DNA from: a virus
Length of the DNA stretch: 64,000 bases
IMG/VR virus record: IMGVR_UViG_3300028394_000074
Span: 1 to 64,000 of that record
Direction: 5' to 3' (one strand)
This document shows positions 17,093 to 23,908 of this stretch, in pieces. The notes beneath the pieces are model-generated. The model made no database searches and was not told where the DNA came from. It worked only from the letters and a program-made list of their open reading frames with translations. Both the position numbers and the translations under genes were made by a program. The number at the start of each line of letters is the position of its first letter. Position 1 is the stretch's first letter.

Positions 17093-17260
17093 GCTATAAA
17101 CCCTCTTAAAACCCTTTTAAATTGATTTGCCTATTTTTTAAGCAATGCATTTATACATTCCGCTGCTAGGGTAAACACCTATATAGATATTGTTGCAAGT
17201 GTTTAAAATATATAGTATTAGGTAAGCAATATCCTAATTAACTAAACTACTGGAGGATGT

Positions 17261-17464
17261 ATGTATTTTGATAGATTTGATATAGCGGAGGCATATTACC
17301 TAGCATTTACCCATTGCCATAATGGGCAATATTCTAGGGAATATGCAAGATTATGCAAAATGCAACAATATTTTAAACCTAGCATTCTATTAGATTGTGA
17401 GTCATTAACAGAAAATGGCAAGGCAATTTATGACAATGTATGCTCTAAACTATTAGGAAAATAA
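17261..17464 (+). CDS. Small early protein, unknown
   Basis: 67 aa (MYFDRFDIAEAYYLAFTHCH at the start), helical, with no family recognised. GGAGG lies four bases before the ATG. First gene of the rightward early region, followed after 3 bases by the Gp88-like gene, so the two form a short operon ending at the 18135 terminator. Confidence 0.6.
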   Translation: MYFDRFDIAEAYYLAFTHCHNGQYSREYARLCKMQQYFKPSILLDCESLTENGKAIYDNVCSKLLGK

Positions 17465-17467
17465 ACC

Positions 17468-18115
17468 ATGCAACAAAAACAATTAATTAAAACCATTAAG
17501 CAAGCAATGGAAATTATCGGAGGGTTATCTGCTCCTAGTAAAATGCCATGCTCTAGCTATTCTATTTCCGCTAAGCGTTGCAATACTGGATCAAAGCTTG
17601 CAAAAATAGAGGGTACAGTTTGCCATAACTGTTATGCATTAAAGGGCAATTATATCCGCTATGCAAAAACTATAGATATCGCTCATGAGCGGAGATATCA
17701 AGCTTTATCTAATCCACAATGGATTGATGCAATGTCTTTTATTATTAATAAGCAAGCAATGCAATATTTTAGATGGCATGATAGCGGAGATATTCAGTCA
17801 TTCCAGCATCTATTAAATATTGTGAGCGTTGCAGACAATTGCCCTAATACTCAATTTTGGATACCAACAAAGGAAAGTAACCTAGTAAAGCAATATTTAG
17901 ATACTTTTGGATCATTCCCTAATAATTTGATTGTGAGAGTATCCGCTACTAAACGAGATAGTAATCCGCCAAAATTTGAGCATACATCTACAGTACATCT
18001 AGCTAATAATTCAATTGGCACAGAATGCCCTAGTTATAAGCAAGCTGGAAAATGCTTAGATTGTCGCAATTGTTGGGATAAATCAATCCCTAATGTATCT
18101 TATAAATACCATTAG
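17468..18115 (+). CDS. Gp88-like phage protein (cysteine-rich, unknown activity)
   Basis: 215 aa. It has the pattern I associate with the phage Gp88 family: CSSYSISAKRC, then CHNCYALKGNY, then FRWHDSGDIQSFQHL and TQFWIPTKE, and near the end CPSYKQAGKCLDCRNCWDK. The clustered cysteines suggest a metal or Fe-S site, and RWHDSGD looks like a catalytic or ligand motif. Activity is not established here. No queuosine or deazaguanine synthesis genes are visible nearby that would point to a DNA-modification pathway. AGGAAA precedes the start; a strong terminator follows. Confidence 0.6.
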   Translation: MQQKQLIKTIKQAMEIIGGLSAPSKMPCSSYSISAKRCNTGSKLAKIEGTVCHNCYALKGNYIRYAKTIDIAHERRYQALSNPQWIDAMSFIINKQAMQYFRWHDSGDIQSFQHLLNIVSVADNCPNTQFWIPTKESNLVKQYLDTFGSFPNNLIVRVSATKRDSNPPKFEHTSTVHLANNSIGTECPSYKQAGKCLDCRNCWDKSIPNVSYKYH

Positions 18116-18134
18116 ATCAATTCACTATCACAAC

Positions 18135-18160
18135 AACCCGCCACTAGGCGGGTTTTTTTT
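18135..18160 (+). terminator. Rho-independent terminator
   Basis: Stem AACCCGCC / GGCGGGTT with ACTA loop followed by eight T. It ends the 17261-18115 unit and isolates it from the next regulatory block. Confidence 0.92.
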
Positions 18161-18289
18161 GATTGTTGCGTAGCAGCCACAAACCAGGGTTAACCCTAAT
18201 AGACCAGATCCCAAAATTATGCTAAGTCTGGCCTAAGGGTAAACCCCTATAGACAAATCAAATTAATTGTGAAATTGACAAATCCGGTA

Positions 18290-18372
18290 AGGGTAAACCC
18301 TAACGATCAGATCGCACGCTATGCCACGATCACAACCCTCCTAATACACTTATTCCAAGTGACATCAAAACC
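18290..18372 (+). repeat. 83-bp duplicated regulatory block, copy B
   Basis: Second copy of the block at 17010-17092, again starting at an AGGGTAAACCCTA site and lying upstream of a gene cluster (18568 onward). Confidence 0.8.
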
Positions 18373-18567
18373 CGCCAAAACCCCATTAAATCGATTTTGG
18401 AGGGTTTGCCCATAATTGACATTTTGACCCCAGCACAAAACCAGGGTTTACCCTTAAGGGAATGTCCTAATATGAATTTTATACAGAATTGATATTATGG
18501 ATATGGGGAAATTATATTTTTTATTTTGACCCCAGCACTTTAAGGGTAAACCCTAATAGGAGAAATT

Positions 18568-18774
18568 ATGCAACATATTGAATTAAATTTGACAATTCGT
18601 CAAGCTGATTTGGTATTGGCATCATTACGCAACCAGTTAAGAGAATTAAATCATTCTCTTAATAATGAAGTATTGAGTAGTGCTGAGTCAATCGACATTC
18701 AGTCTAGTGCGAATGTAATTAGATCCACAATGCAAGTATTAAAAGACTTAATTTATAAATCAGAAAGAGAGTAA
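18568..18774 (+). CDS. Small early protein, unknown
   Basis: 68 aa, starting MQHIELNLTIRQADLVLASL; helical, likely all-alpha. It follows an AGGGTAAACCCTA site and AGGAG by a few bases. Four bases from the next gene. No family recognised. Confidence 0.6.
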   Translation: MQHIELNLTIRQADLVLASLRNQLRELNHSLNNEVLSSAESIDIQSSANVIRSTMQVLKDLIYKSERE

Positions 18775-18777
18775 AAA

Positions 18778-19017
18778 ATGGAAAATAGATCAATCTCAAG
18801 CATTGCGAGAGATATTAAAAGTGTATGGATTAAACCATATTTCGGAGCAAAACCATATTTAGATGCAATGACTCAATTGCATAGCATCAATGACAAGTTT
18901 TATGAAGATAGTGCAAGCTCAGTAGTAATGTATTTTTTGGCTAATGCCAGCACTTTTAGAGGCAATGATGCCAAGGTATTAAAACTTGAATTAAAAAACT
19001 TATTGAAAGGCAATTAA
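18778..19017 (+). CDS. Small early protein, unknown
   Basis: 79 aa containing IKPYFGAKPYLDAMTQLHS and ending FRGNDAKVLKLELKNLLK. The pattern looks conserved among small phage proteins, but no function can be named. AGAGAG upstream serves as a weak ribosome site. Confidence 0.6.
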   Translation: MENRSISSIARDIKSVWIKPYFGAKPYLDAMTQLHSINDKFYEDSASSVVMYFLANASTFRGNDAKVLKLELKNLLKGN

Positions 19018-19019
19018 TT

Positions 19020-19199
19020 ATGACAATGGATAGCTATCAAGCAGTAGGATTGGCAGAGGGTTTTATTGAGGCAGAAAGTGAAGAGCAAGTACTGGAGGCA
19101 TGGCAGTACTTGCACGACACTAGATTGGGTTATGGTTTGCAAGGGTTTTTTGGTCGAACTATTCGACAATTATTAGAAGAGGGTTTAATTAACCCATAG
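19020..19199 (+). CDS. Small early protein, unknown
   Basis: 59 aa (MTMDSYQAVGLAEGFIEAES at the start; later WQYLHDTRLGYGLQGFFGRT). It follows the previous stop by two bases, with AAAGG upstream. Composition and close packing with its neighbour support a real gene. Function unknown. Confidence 0.6.
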   Translation: MTMDSYQAVGLAEGFIEAESEEQVLEAWQYLHDTRLGYGLQGFFGRTIRQLLEEGLINP

Positions 19200-19314
19200 G
19201 CAGCCCCATAAGGGTAAACCCCTGGAATTTAGTTCTAAGGGTTTTCCCTGATTGTGTTGCAGTAAACAGTCAGTAGTATTGAATTGTAGTCAACCAAAAC
19301 AAAGGAGAATTTTT

Positions 19315-19608
19315 ATGGCAAATTGGAAATATCAAATCGATCTGTCAGATATCTTCAGCAAATTTAATGACGATGGTGAAATCACAACCGATGAACCCAT
19401 CCAAAAAATTGCAATGGATATCTATCATCGGTTTTCAAAATTTATGGATGCCCATCCCGATATGTTCGAGGATGATTATTCCACAGAAGACAATATCGAC
19501 AATTTAAAGTATTGCGATAATGTAGAAGAGATTGACACAATATTGTGTGAACTCTATGATTTTTGTGATGCAAATCGTATTTGGATAAACACTTGGGAGA
19601 TAGCATGA
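19315..19608 (+). CDS. Small acidic early protein, unknown
   Basis: 97 aa, starting MANWKYQIDLSDIFSKFNDD; acidic, helical. The ATG at 19315 is chosen for the perfect AAAGGAG seven bases upstream; the frame extends further up but over an AGGGT operator-like site. Its stop overlaps the next start (ATGA). Unknown function. Confidence 0.65.
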   Translation: MANWKYQIDLSDIFSKFNDDGEITTDEPIQKIAMDIYHRFSKFMDAHPDMFEDDYSTEDNIDNLKYCDNVEEIDTILCELYDFCDANRIWINTWEIA

Positions 19609-20033
19609 ATTTTCAAATTAAAGCTTTTAAGCATTGGCAAACCGAAGATGGAGGTGGATATCAATTCAACCTTTATCTTGATGGCAAAAAGTTTGCATGG
19701 GTGCATAACGATGGCAATGGTGGAGGCATCGATATGACTTTTGCCGACTCAGATTTCAAAACCATATGGGATGACTATGTCAAATCATTAGGGCAATGGA
19801 AATCATCTTGGGGTGCAATTAATGGTCAAGAATTTTTTGATCATTCTGACGATACCGCAATTGGAATTTTGGTGGAAGAGTATGAGATGTCTAAGCATCG
19901 TAAAAAGGGCATTCTGTTTCGACTGACAGACGATAGTGAGAATTCATTCCGCACTATCAAAACCCAAGATATGGATTTGGCAGTTAAGCATTTAGATAAA
20001 ACCTTTGGCAAGGGCAAGTACGAACTTGTGTAA
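19605..20033 (+). CDS. Early protein, unknown
   Basis: 142 aa (MNFQIKAFKHWQTEDGGGYQ). The first half is beta-like (FNLYLDGKKFAWVHNDGNGG), the second charged. ATGA overlap with the gene before and GGGAG five bases upstream fix the start. It is the largest of the tiny-gene array and ends before a hairpin plus palindrome at 20042. Unknown. Confidence 0.6.
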   Translation: MNFQIKAFKHWQTEDGGGYQFNLYLDGKKFAWVHNDGNGGGIDMTFADSDFKTIWDDYVKSLGQWKSSWGAINGQEFFDHSDDTAIGILVEEYEMSKHRKKGILFRLTDDSENSFRTIKTQDMDLAVKHLDKTFGKGKYELV

Positions 20034-20041
20034 TGTTGCCT

Positions 20042-20083
20042 AGTAAAGCATTCTGAGAGTGCTTTACTGGATCAATATTGATC
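20042..20083. promoter_or_regulatory. Hairpin followed by GATCAATATTGATC palindrome
   Basis: AGTAAAGCA / TGCTTTACT forms a 9-bp stem (20042-20068) without a T run. Two bases later comes the perfect 14-bp palindrome GATCAATATTGATC. It lies in the 70-base gap before a new gene run. Possible attenuator, processing site or operator. Confidence 0.55.
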
Positions 20084-20104
20084 ACATAAATACAGGGAGT
20101 TGAG

Positions 20105-20284
20105 ATGACTAAAAAAATTAAAGTGCGTATCAGTACGCAATTTGATATCGAGGTATCGGAAGATTACCTTGAGAAAATGCGTAAGTATGATATCAAGTGG
20201 GAATTACTTGATAAGTGTTTTAAAAATAATCCTATGACAGTTAACCACGCAACAATGGAGGTATTGAGCGATGAAACAGTTTGA
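20105..20284 (+). CDS. Small early protein, unknown
   Basis: 59 aa, starting MTKKIKVRISTQFDIEVSED; a beta-strand-like start then helical. AGGGAG precedes the ATG. Overlaps the next gene by 14 bases. Unknown. Confidence 0.6.
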   Translation: MTKKIKVRISTQFDIEVSEDYLEKMRKYDIKWELLDKCFKNNPMTVNHATMEVLSDETV

Positions 20285-20474
20285 ATGTTTTTGGGGTGAT
20301 GGGTATAGGGATGCCAGTAATAAATCCATCCTTGAATATCACGATGAAGGGTTTTTTAATAACTTCAGAGGGTATGAGGATGAGCATATTTACAAAATCC
20401 AAGATCTTGAAATTGGTGATGTTGCTGATTTAACTGAGATGACTGGGCAACATTGGGTGCGGAGGATGTCATGA
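20271..20474 (+). CDS. Small acidic early protein, unknown
   Basis: 67 aa (MKQFECFWGDGYRDASNKSI), acidic with several aromatic residues. GGAGG about nine bases upstream inside the preceding gene. Its stop overlaps the next start (ATGA). Unknown. Confidence 0.55.
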   Translation: MKQFECFWGDGYRDASNKSILEYHDEGFFNNFRGYEDEHIYKIQDLEIGDVADLTEMTGQHWVRRMS

Positions 20475-20680
20475 AAAAATGGCAAATACAAGCATTGTTT
20501 TTTAATGAGGGATGGGAATGCCCCGAAGATGTTCCAACCTTGTACGATAGCAAGGAAGAGGCAGAACTTGAATTGCAAGATCACATCGAGTCGATGGCAT
20601 TGGCAGTCGAAGAGGGTTTTATGATTGATTACGATGCCCATGATTGGCGAGTTGCGGAAGTGGATGTACCGCAGCCCTAA
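20471..20680 (+). CDS. Small acidic early protein, unknown
   Basis: 69 aa (MKKWQIQALFFNEGWECPED), with YDSKEEAELELQDHIESMAL, a layout seen in many small phage regulators and DNA mimics but not diagnostic. GGAGG five bases upstream of ATG supports this start. Confidence 0.55.
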   Translation: MKKWQIQALFFNEGWECPEDVPTLYDSKEEAELELQDHIESMALAVEEGFMIDYDAHDWRVAEVDVPQP

Positions 20681-20779
20681 AAGTAAATAGGGGTTTACCC
20701 TGGGGCCCGGAATCAGGGTAACTACCTATGTACTTTTGTTGTAGTACCAGTACAATTGAACTTTTACAAGGGAGGTGGT

Positions 20780-20974
20780 ATGAAATTTAGTATTTCAATA
20801 GATATTTTAGATTGTGACATTGACGAAGTGATGGAATTGAACCATTGCACTAAGCAAGAGGCAATTGATCAAATCACCAATGTATTTTATTTAGGTTTAT
20901 CTTGCATTGATGGTATGTTACATCGTGTAACTGGCATTGATGGCACAGATTCTTATGTGGAGAAAACAGAATGA
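20780..20974 (+). CDS. Small early protein, unknown
   Basis: 64 aa (MKFSISIDILDCDIDEVMEL), negatively charged. The start is fixed by GGGAGG; two AGGGT operator-like sites lie just upstream (20689, 20715), so it opens a new gene run. Unknown. Confidence 0.6.
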   Translation: MKFSISIDILDCDIDEVMELNHCTKQEAIDQITNVFYLGLSCIDGMLHRVTGIDGTDSYVEKTE

Positions 20975-21165
20975 TATACATTACTAAAACTGAAACATAC
21001 AATACTGGTGGTGGGTGCATGGTAGATATACTGACACTCTCAACTGGGAAAGTGCTTTGTATTTCCGATGAGTATGTGGGTTTGTACCATTCTATTGACG
21101 ATATGTTGGAAGACGATGGTACAAAATGCATCAATGGTTTTTGGATCAATGGAGAAACTGTATGA
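20971..21165 (+). CDS. Small early protein, unknown
   Basis: 64 aa (MIYITKTETYNTGGGCMVDI), beta-rich. Linked by ATGA overlaps on both sides. Unknown. Confidence 0.55.
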   Translation: MIYITKTETYNTGGGCMVDILTLSTGKVLCISDEYVGLYHSIDDMLEDDGTKCINGFWINGETV

Positions 21166-21326
21166 TTAATGACCAATACTTAAACGCTTTGGATGATGCC
21201 ATTTTGACAATGTTGCACAATGACATCGAACCAACATCAGCATTAAAGCAATGTGCATCTGACAATGGCATTGCGTATGGTGAAGACATGGGCAAATTTA
21301 TTGAATGGGCAAGGGAGCAATTATGA
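21162..21326 (+). CDS. Small early protein, unknown
   Basis: 54 aa (MINDQYLNALDDAILTMLHN), helical and acidic. ATGA overlaps at both ends select this start over an in-frame upstream one. Unknown. Confidence 0.55.
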   Translation: MINDQYLNALDDAILTMLHNDIEPTSALKQCASDNGIAYGEDMGKFIEWAREQL

Positions 21327-21508
21327 AATTTCAGCAAGTATTAATTGACCAGTACATTGATTTTTTCAATAACTATTTGACGATTGCTAAGTACGCTGAA
21401 GATAATGGATTGTCCATCCAACAAGCCCAGACTGTAATCAGTTTGGGTAAACAGTTACATGGAATGCAGTTTATTGAAGATCATTTTCAATTTATTAAGG
21501 TGGGCTAA
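21323..21508 (+). CDS. Small early protein, unknown
   Basis: 61 aa (MKFQQVLIDQYIDFFNNYLT); ANGLS-like EDNGLSIQQAQTVI recalls a short helix-turn-helix, but this is weak. GGGAG upstream; the stop is one base before the next ATG. Confidence 0.55.
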   Translation: MKFQQVLIDQYIDFFNNYLTIAKYAEDNGLSIQQAQTVISLGKQLHGMQFIEDHFQFIKVG

Positions 21509-21509
21509 T

Positions 21510-21722
21510 ATGAAAGCAATCTTCGGAGCGTTTTATGACAGTCGCAATTTCTCATTCGAGGCATTTAGCGATGATCCAAGAAAAGCAAAGGCAACCCTCA
21601 TCAAGGGTTTGCGGGATCATGGTAAAGAGTACAAGTGCGAACCTAACTGGTGGTACAAGGACGATGTATATGTAGTCGAGTACCAATTAAACATTCCCTA
21701 TAGAGATAAGGACACAATATGA
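21510..21722 (+). CDS. Small early protein, unknown
   Basis: 70 aa (MKAIFGAFYDSRNFSFEAFS), beta/alpha mix, with a basic middle. AAGG upstream and ATGA overlap with the next gene. Unknown. Confidence 0.55.
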   Translation: MKAIFGAFYDSRNFSFEAFSDDPRKAKATLIKGLRDHGKEYKCEPNWWYKDDVYVVEYQLNIPYRDKDTI

Positions 21723-21880
21723 AATACTACAACATTGACGATTTGTTTTTCTCAGTCAACGATATTTATACCCAGTTTGATGAGGGAAAAATCCCTCTTG
21801 CAAACGCTCAAGAAATATTAGTAAGATGTTGCAAAGCTTTTATCCAATTTAACGACAAGGTAACCGATGAAAAAAACTAA
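21719..21880 (+). CDS. Small early protein, unknown
   Basis: 53 aa (MKYYNIDDLFFSVNDIYTQF). ATGA overlap with the gene before, 14-base overlap with the gene after. Unknown. Confidence 0.5.
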   Translation: MKYYNIDDLFFSVNDIYTQFDEGKIPLANAQEILVRCCKAFIQFNDKVTDEKN

Positions 21881-22181
21881 TTACGATAAAGCAGTAGAGA
21901 TTTACAACCAAGGTGGGCAGTACGCAGTCTATGATGCAGTCGAGGCTGGCATTCTCAAGGCTGACTCAATGCGTGACTGTGCTCCATGTGAGGACAGAAC
22001 CCCACACGATGGTGATTGTTGCCTTGTTTGTGGCACAGACAACCCTCCGCAGCCCGACCAAAACCAGGATCTGAACCACTCAATTTACTTTGAGAGAGCC
22101 GATACTTTGTGGGAGTGGCTTGAGGAAAACCAATTAACCGACCCAGTAACATTAACCATTCACTTAGGAGCAAAGAAATGA
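21867..22181 (+). CDS. Small zinc-ribbon-like early protein
   Basis: 104 aa. After a helical start it has CAPCEDRTPHDGDCCLVCG (residues about 38-56), a four-cysteine arrangement typical of a small zinc ribbon, then an acidic tail. It may bind nucleic acid or a host protein; nothing more can be said. Overlapping starts and stops on both sides. Confidence 0.6.
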   Translation: MKKTNYDKAVEIYNQGGQYAVYDAVEAGILKADSMRDCAPCEDRTPHDGDCCLVCGTDNPPQPDQNQDLNHSIYFERADTLWEWLEENQLTDPVTLTIHLGAKK

Positions 22182-22333
22182 AAATTAAACCAATAATGAT
22201 CGAGCATTGGATTGGTAGTGATCACCAAAATATTCAAGAATATCTTCAGTTGTTGACCGAACTGGTCAATGGTGAGTATAGTGTTGAAGAGTTTAAAGCT
22301 GACATCATGGATTTATGGGAGGGAACAGTATGA
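22178..22333 (+). CDS. Small early protein, unknown
   Basis: 51 aa (MKIKPIMIEHWIGSDHQNIQ), acidic second half. ATGA overlaps on both sides and AGGAG upstream support it. Unknown. Confidence 0.5.
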   Translation: MKIKPIMIEHWIGSDHQNIQEYLQLLTELVNGEYSVEEFKADIMDLWEGTV

Positions 22334-22527
22334 ACCCAAATGATTACCCGCAAGGCAATGGCATGAAGTTGGTGCTTGTCATCACAGCCGATGATCCAGT
22401 ATCATTGGATGAGGGTTTGCGTAATGCCCTTAAAGATATGCAGTTTGGTGTACAGTCAACAAAACAAGCATCAGATGATTATTTTTATGCGTTTGAAATA
22501 CTTAATCGTAAAAAGGAGACAGTATGA
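22330..22527 (+). CDS. Small early protein, unknown
   Basis: 65 aa (MNPNDYPQGNGMKLVLVITA). ATGA overlaps on both sides. GGGAGGGAAC upstream of the start. Unknown. Confidence 0.5.
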   Translation: MNPNDYPQGNGMKLVLVITADDPVSLDEGLRNALKDMQFGVQSTKQASDDYFYAFEILNRKKETV

Positions 22528-22748
22528 ACTGGGAACAACAATTCGTGGAAAGCTTTATTACCAAGTTGGTAAATCCTAAACCGCAACCCATCGAGATTAA
22601 GATGCATACTACAATCTACTGGGAAGTGCCAGAGGGTCGTGATCCAGAAGAGTATATGCAAGAACTTTCAGAGATGTCTAAATTAGATGCTCTGGCAAAA
22701 GCCACCGACTTTGGTGACGATCAATTAGAAGTTAATGGGGAGTATTGA
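22524..22748 (+). CDS. Small early protein sharing its N-terminus with a neighbour
   Basis: 74 aa. The first about 17 residues (MNWEQQFVESFITKLVNP) are nearly the same as in the gene at 22904, and 33 bases at the two gene starts are identical. The rest differs completely. AAAGGAG precedes the start. Unknown function; see repeat entries at 22527 and 22910. Confidence 0.6.
   Translation: MNWEQQFVESFITKLVNPKPQPIEIKMHTTIYWEVPEGRDPEEYMQELSEMSKLDALAKATDFGDDQLEVNGEY
22527..22559 (+). repeat. 33-bp direct repeat at gene start, copy A
   Basis: Identical to 22910-22942. It covers codons 2-12 of the 22524 gene (AACTGGGAACAACAATTCGT and onward). Confidence 0.9.
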
Positions 22749-22749
22749 T

Positions 22750-22911
22750 ATGATGGACTATTTAACCCTTTGGCAAAAAGGTAGCGAGTATTTTGATGAG
22801 TGGATTGGCGATTCCACTATGACTTATACCGAAGAGGACAGAATGTTATTTGTAGCTGGTTTTATTAAAGGCTATTTACATTTAAACCAATTGGAGATCA
22901 ATTATGCCTAA
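22750..22911 (+). CDS. Small early protein, unknown
   Basis: 53 aa (MMDYLTLWQKGSEYFDEWIG), aromatic-rich and acidic. One base after the preceding stop; 8-base overlap with the next gene. Unknown. Confidence 0.5.
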   Translation: MMDYLTLWQKGSEYFDEWIGDSTMTYTEEDRMLFVAGFIKGYLHLNQLEINYA

Positions 22912-23107
22912 CTGGGAACAACAATTCGTGGAAAGCTTTATTGCCAAACTGGTAAACCCAAGAGAAAAGCATCGATTGGAGCAAGTATCAGAGCAAGGTT
23001 ATAAGGTGATCGATACCAGCACCAACGAGTGCTTGTGGGATATTCGCAATGGGTGTAATGTATTTACCTTGGAAGAGGCAGAACAATTTATAAAGGAACA
23101 AATATGA
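22904..23107 (+). CDS. Small early protein sharing its N-terminus with a neighbour
   Basis: 67 aa. MPNWEQQFVESFIAKLVNP repeats the beginning of the 22524 product; the remainder (YKVIDTSTNECLWDIRNG) is unrelated. TTGGAG lies about ten bases upstream. ATGA overlap with the next gene. Unknown. Confidence 0.6.
   Translation: MPNWEQQFVESFIAKLVNPREKHRLEQVSEQGYKVIDTSTNECLWDIRNGCNVFTLEEAEQFIKEQI
22910..22942 (+). repeat. 33-bp direct repeat at gene start, copy B
   Basis: Second copy of the sequence at 22527-22559, here at codons 3-13 of the 22904 gene. Confidence 0.9.
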
Positions 23108-23301
23108 AATACTTTGTACACTTAGAAATGACCTTTTGTGCAATCATAGATGATGCACAATCGCTTGAAGAGGCAAAAGAAATTGTTGAATCAATGTATG
23201 TTAATGATGAAATGTTTGATACTAAATATGACACTCATTATGAGTGGGATATACTAGATGATAAATCTTATGAGTTTGAAGACGAAGAGGAGGTAGCATA
23301 A
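23104..23301 (+). CDS. Small acidic early protein, unknown
   Basis: 65 aa (MKYFVHLEMTFCAIIDDAQS) with a very acidic C-terminus (YEFEDEEEVA). AAAGGAAC upstream; last base shared with the next ATG. Unknown. Confidence 0.55.
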   Translation: MKYFVHLEMTFCAIIDDAQSLEEAKEIVESMYVNDEMFDTKYDTHYEWDILDDKSYEFEDEEEVA

Positions 23302-23588
23302 TGGGTAATATGTACGATGGATGGCTTGAATCCGGAATTCAAGATGGCTACGATGACCAAGATCAAAGGGCAGAGGAGATTGCTTACTGGGTCGAGCAAG
23401 ATATTAAACCCGATGGCAGATGCTACCCATTTTCAGCACCAAACTGGGCAGAGGCAATCTCTCAGTTAGGGCTGGCTGAAGAGCTCCAAGATATCGATCC
23501 AGTAACCGCAGCCCAAGAGTTGCGTGACAAAGTGGTAGCCTATTGGTATGATGTAGCTGAGTATATCAATGAGCGAGACTGTGTATGA
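23301..23588 (+). CDS. Acidic early protein, unknown
   Basis: 95 aa (MGNMYDGWLESGIQDGYDDQ), strongly acidic, with FSAPNWAEAISQLGLAEEL. GAGGAGG precedes the start. ATGA overlap with the secreted-protein gene. Charge suggests a possible DNA mimic or host-protein inhibitor, which is speculative. Confidence 0.55.
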   Translation: MGNMYDGWLESGIQDGYDDQDQRAEEIAYWVEQDIKPDGRCYPFSAPNWAEAISQLGLAEELQDIDPVTAAQELRDKVVAYWYDVAEYINERDCV

Positions 23589-23875
23589 TCTTAAAAACCC
23601 TTACTGTTGCGTTCATCCTAACTTCATTCCATCCAGCACAAGCTGACGAGTACTTTGCTTTTGCTCCCAACACAATTGGTGGGTGGACGATGCTGACCGA
23701 GAACCCATGTCGGTACGACAAGCACCTACCCGAGGCATACGCAACCAACCAAAAGAATGAAAAGGCTTATGGGTGTTACTGGTTTGGGAATAAGGTGATT
23801 TACTTTCGAGATTCCCAAGGCAATGTGCGTTACATGGAAAAGAAAGATTTTATACTACGCAGAAATATGCTATAA
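23585..23875 (+). CDS. Probable exported (periplasmic) protein
   Basis: 96 aa with a clear signal peptide: MILKTLTVAFILTSFHPAQA then D, suiting cleavage after residue 20. The mature part is about 76 residues with two cysteines that could form a disulphide (ENPCRYDK and YGCYWF), and a WFGNKVIYF beta strand. It is the only obviously exported product in the early array. A superinfection-exclusion or envelope role is possible but unproven. Confidence 0.65.
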   Translation: MILKTLTVAFILTSFHPAQADEYFAFAPNTIGGWTMLTENPCRYDKHLPEAYATNQKNEKAYGCYWFGNKVIYFRDSQGNVRYMEKKDFILRRNML

Positions 23876-23876
23876 T
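23868..23876 (+). promoter_or_regulatory. Extended -10 promoter for the sigma gene
   Basis: TGCTATAAT is a perfect extended -10 for host sigma-70-type polymerase, with only a weak -35 (TTTTAT) at 17 bp. A start about seven bases downstream would give a 25-base leader containing GGAG before the TTG start at 23909. Found nowhere else in this form upstream of a gene here. Confidence 0.6.
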
Positions 23877-23908
23877 GGGTGACCCCCAATCCAATTGGAG
23901 ATTCCCTA

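Larger units (their letters stand above)
16127..17260. other. Non-coding, repeat-rich divergent region (candidate origin/control region)
   Basis: About 1.1 kb between minus-strand late genes and plus-strand early genes. The frames that exist are low-complexity and repeat-derived. It holds nested inverted repeats around an AT-rich core (16164-16433), GCAACGCAACAAT repeats (16640-16900), five AGGGTAAAC-type sites, the first copy of an 83-bp duplicated block (17010-17092), and an AT-rich leader before the 17261 gene. Such density fits a replication origin and early regulatory region, which is inferred. Confidence 0.6.
18116..18567. other. Non-coding regulatory gap
   Basis: 450 bases without a credible gene. 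Contents in order: terminator (18135-18160), AGGGTTAACCCT palindrome (18186), two further AGGGTAAAC sites (18236, 18290), second copy of the 83-bp block, repeated GACCCCAGCAC tracts, another palindrome (18443) and a final site directly before the next ribosome binding site (18543). Two TTGACA hexamers (18275, 18416) lack a convincing -10 partner. Confidence 0.6.
16676..20730. promoter_or_regulatory. Dispersed operator-like inverted repeats AGGGTAAACCCTA
   Basis: About 14 copies in intergenic DNA only: near 16676, 16905, 16953, 17010, 17168, 18186 (perfect palindrome AGGGTTAACCCT), 18236, 18290, 18443, 18543, 19211, 19238, 20689 and 20715. Variants differ by one or two central bases (AGGGTAAACACCTA). 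Several sit just upstream of ribosome binding sites or start codons. They are absent from later parts of the window. They are likely binding sites for an early regulator, which is not identified. Confidence 0.7.
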
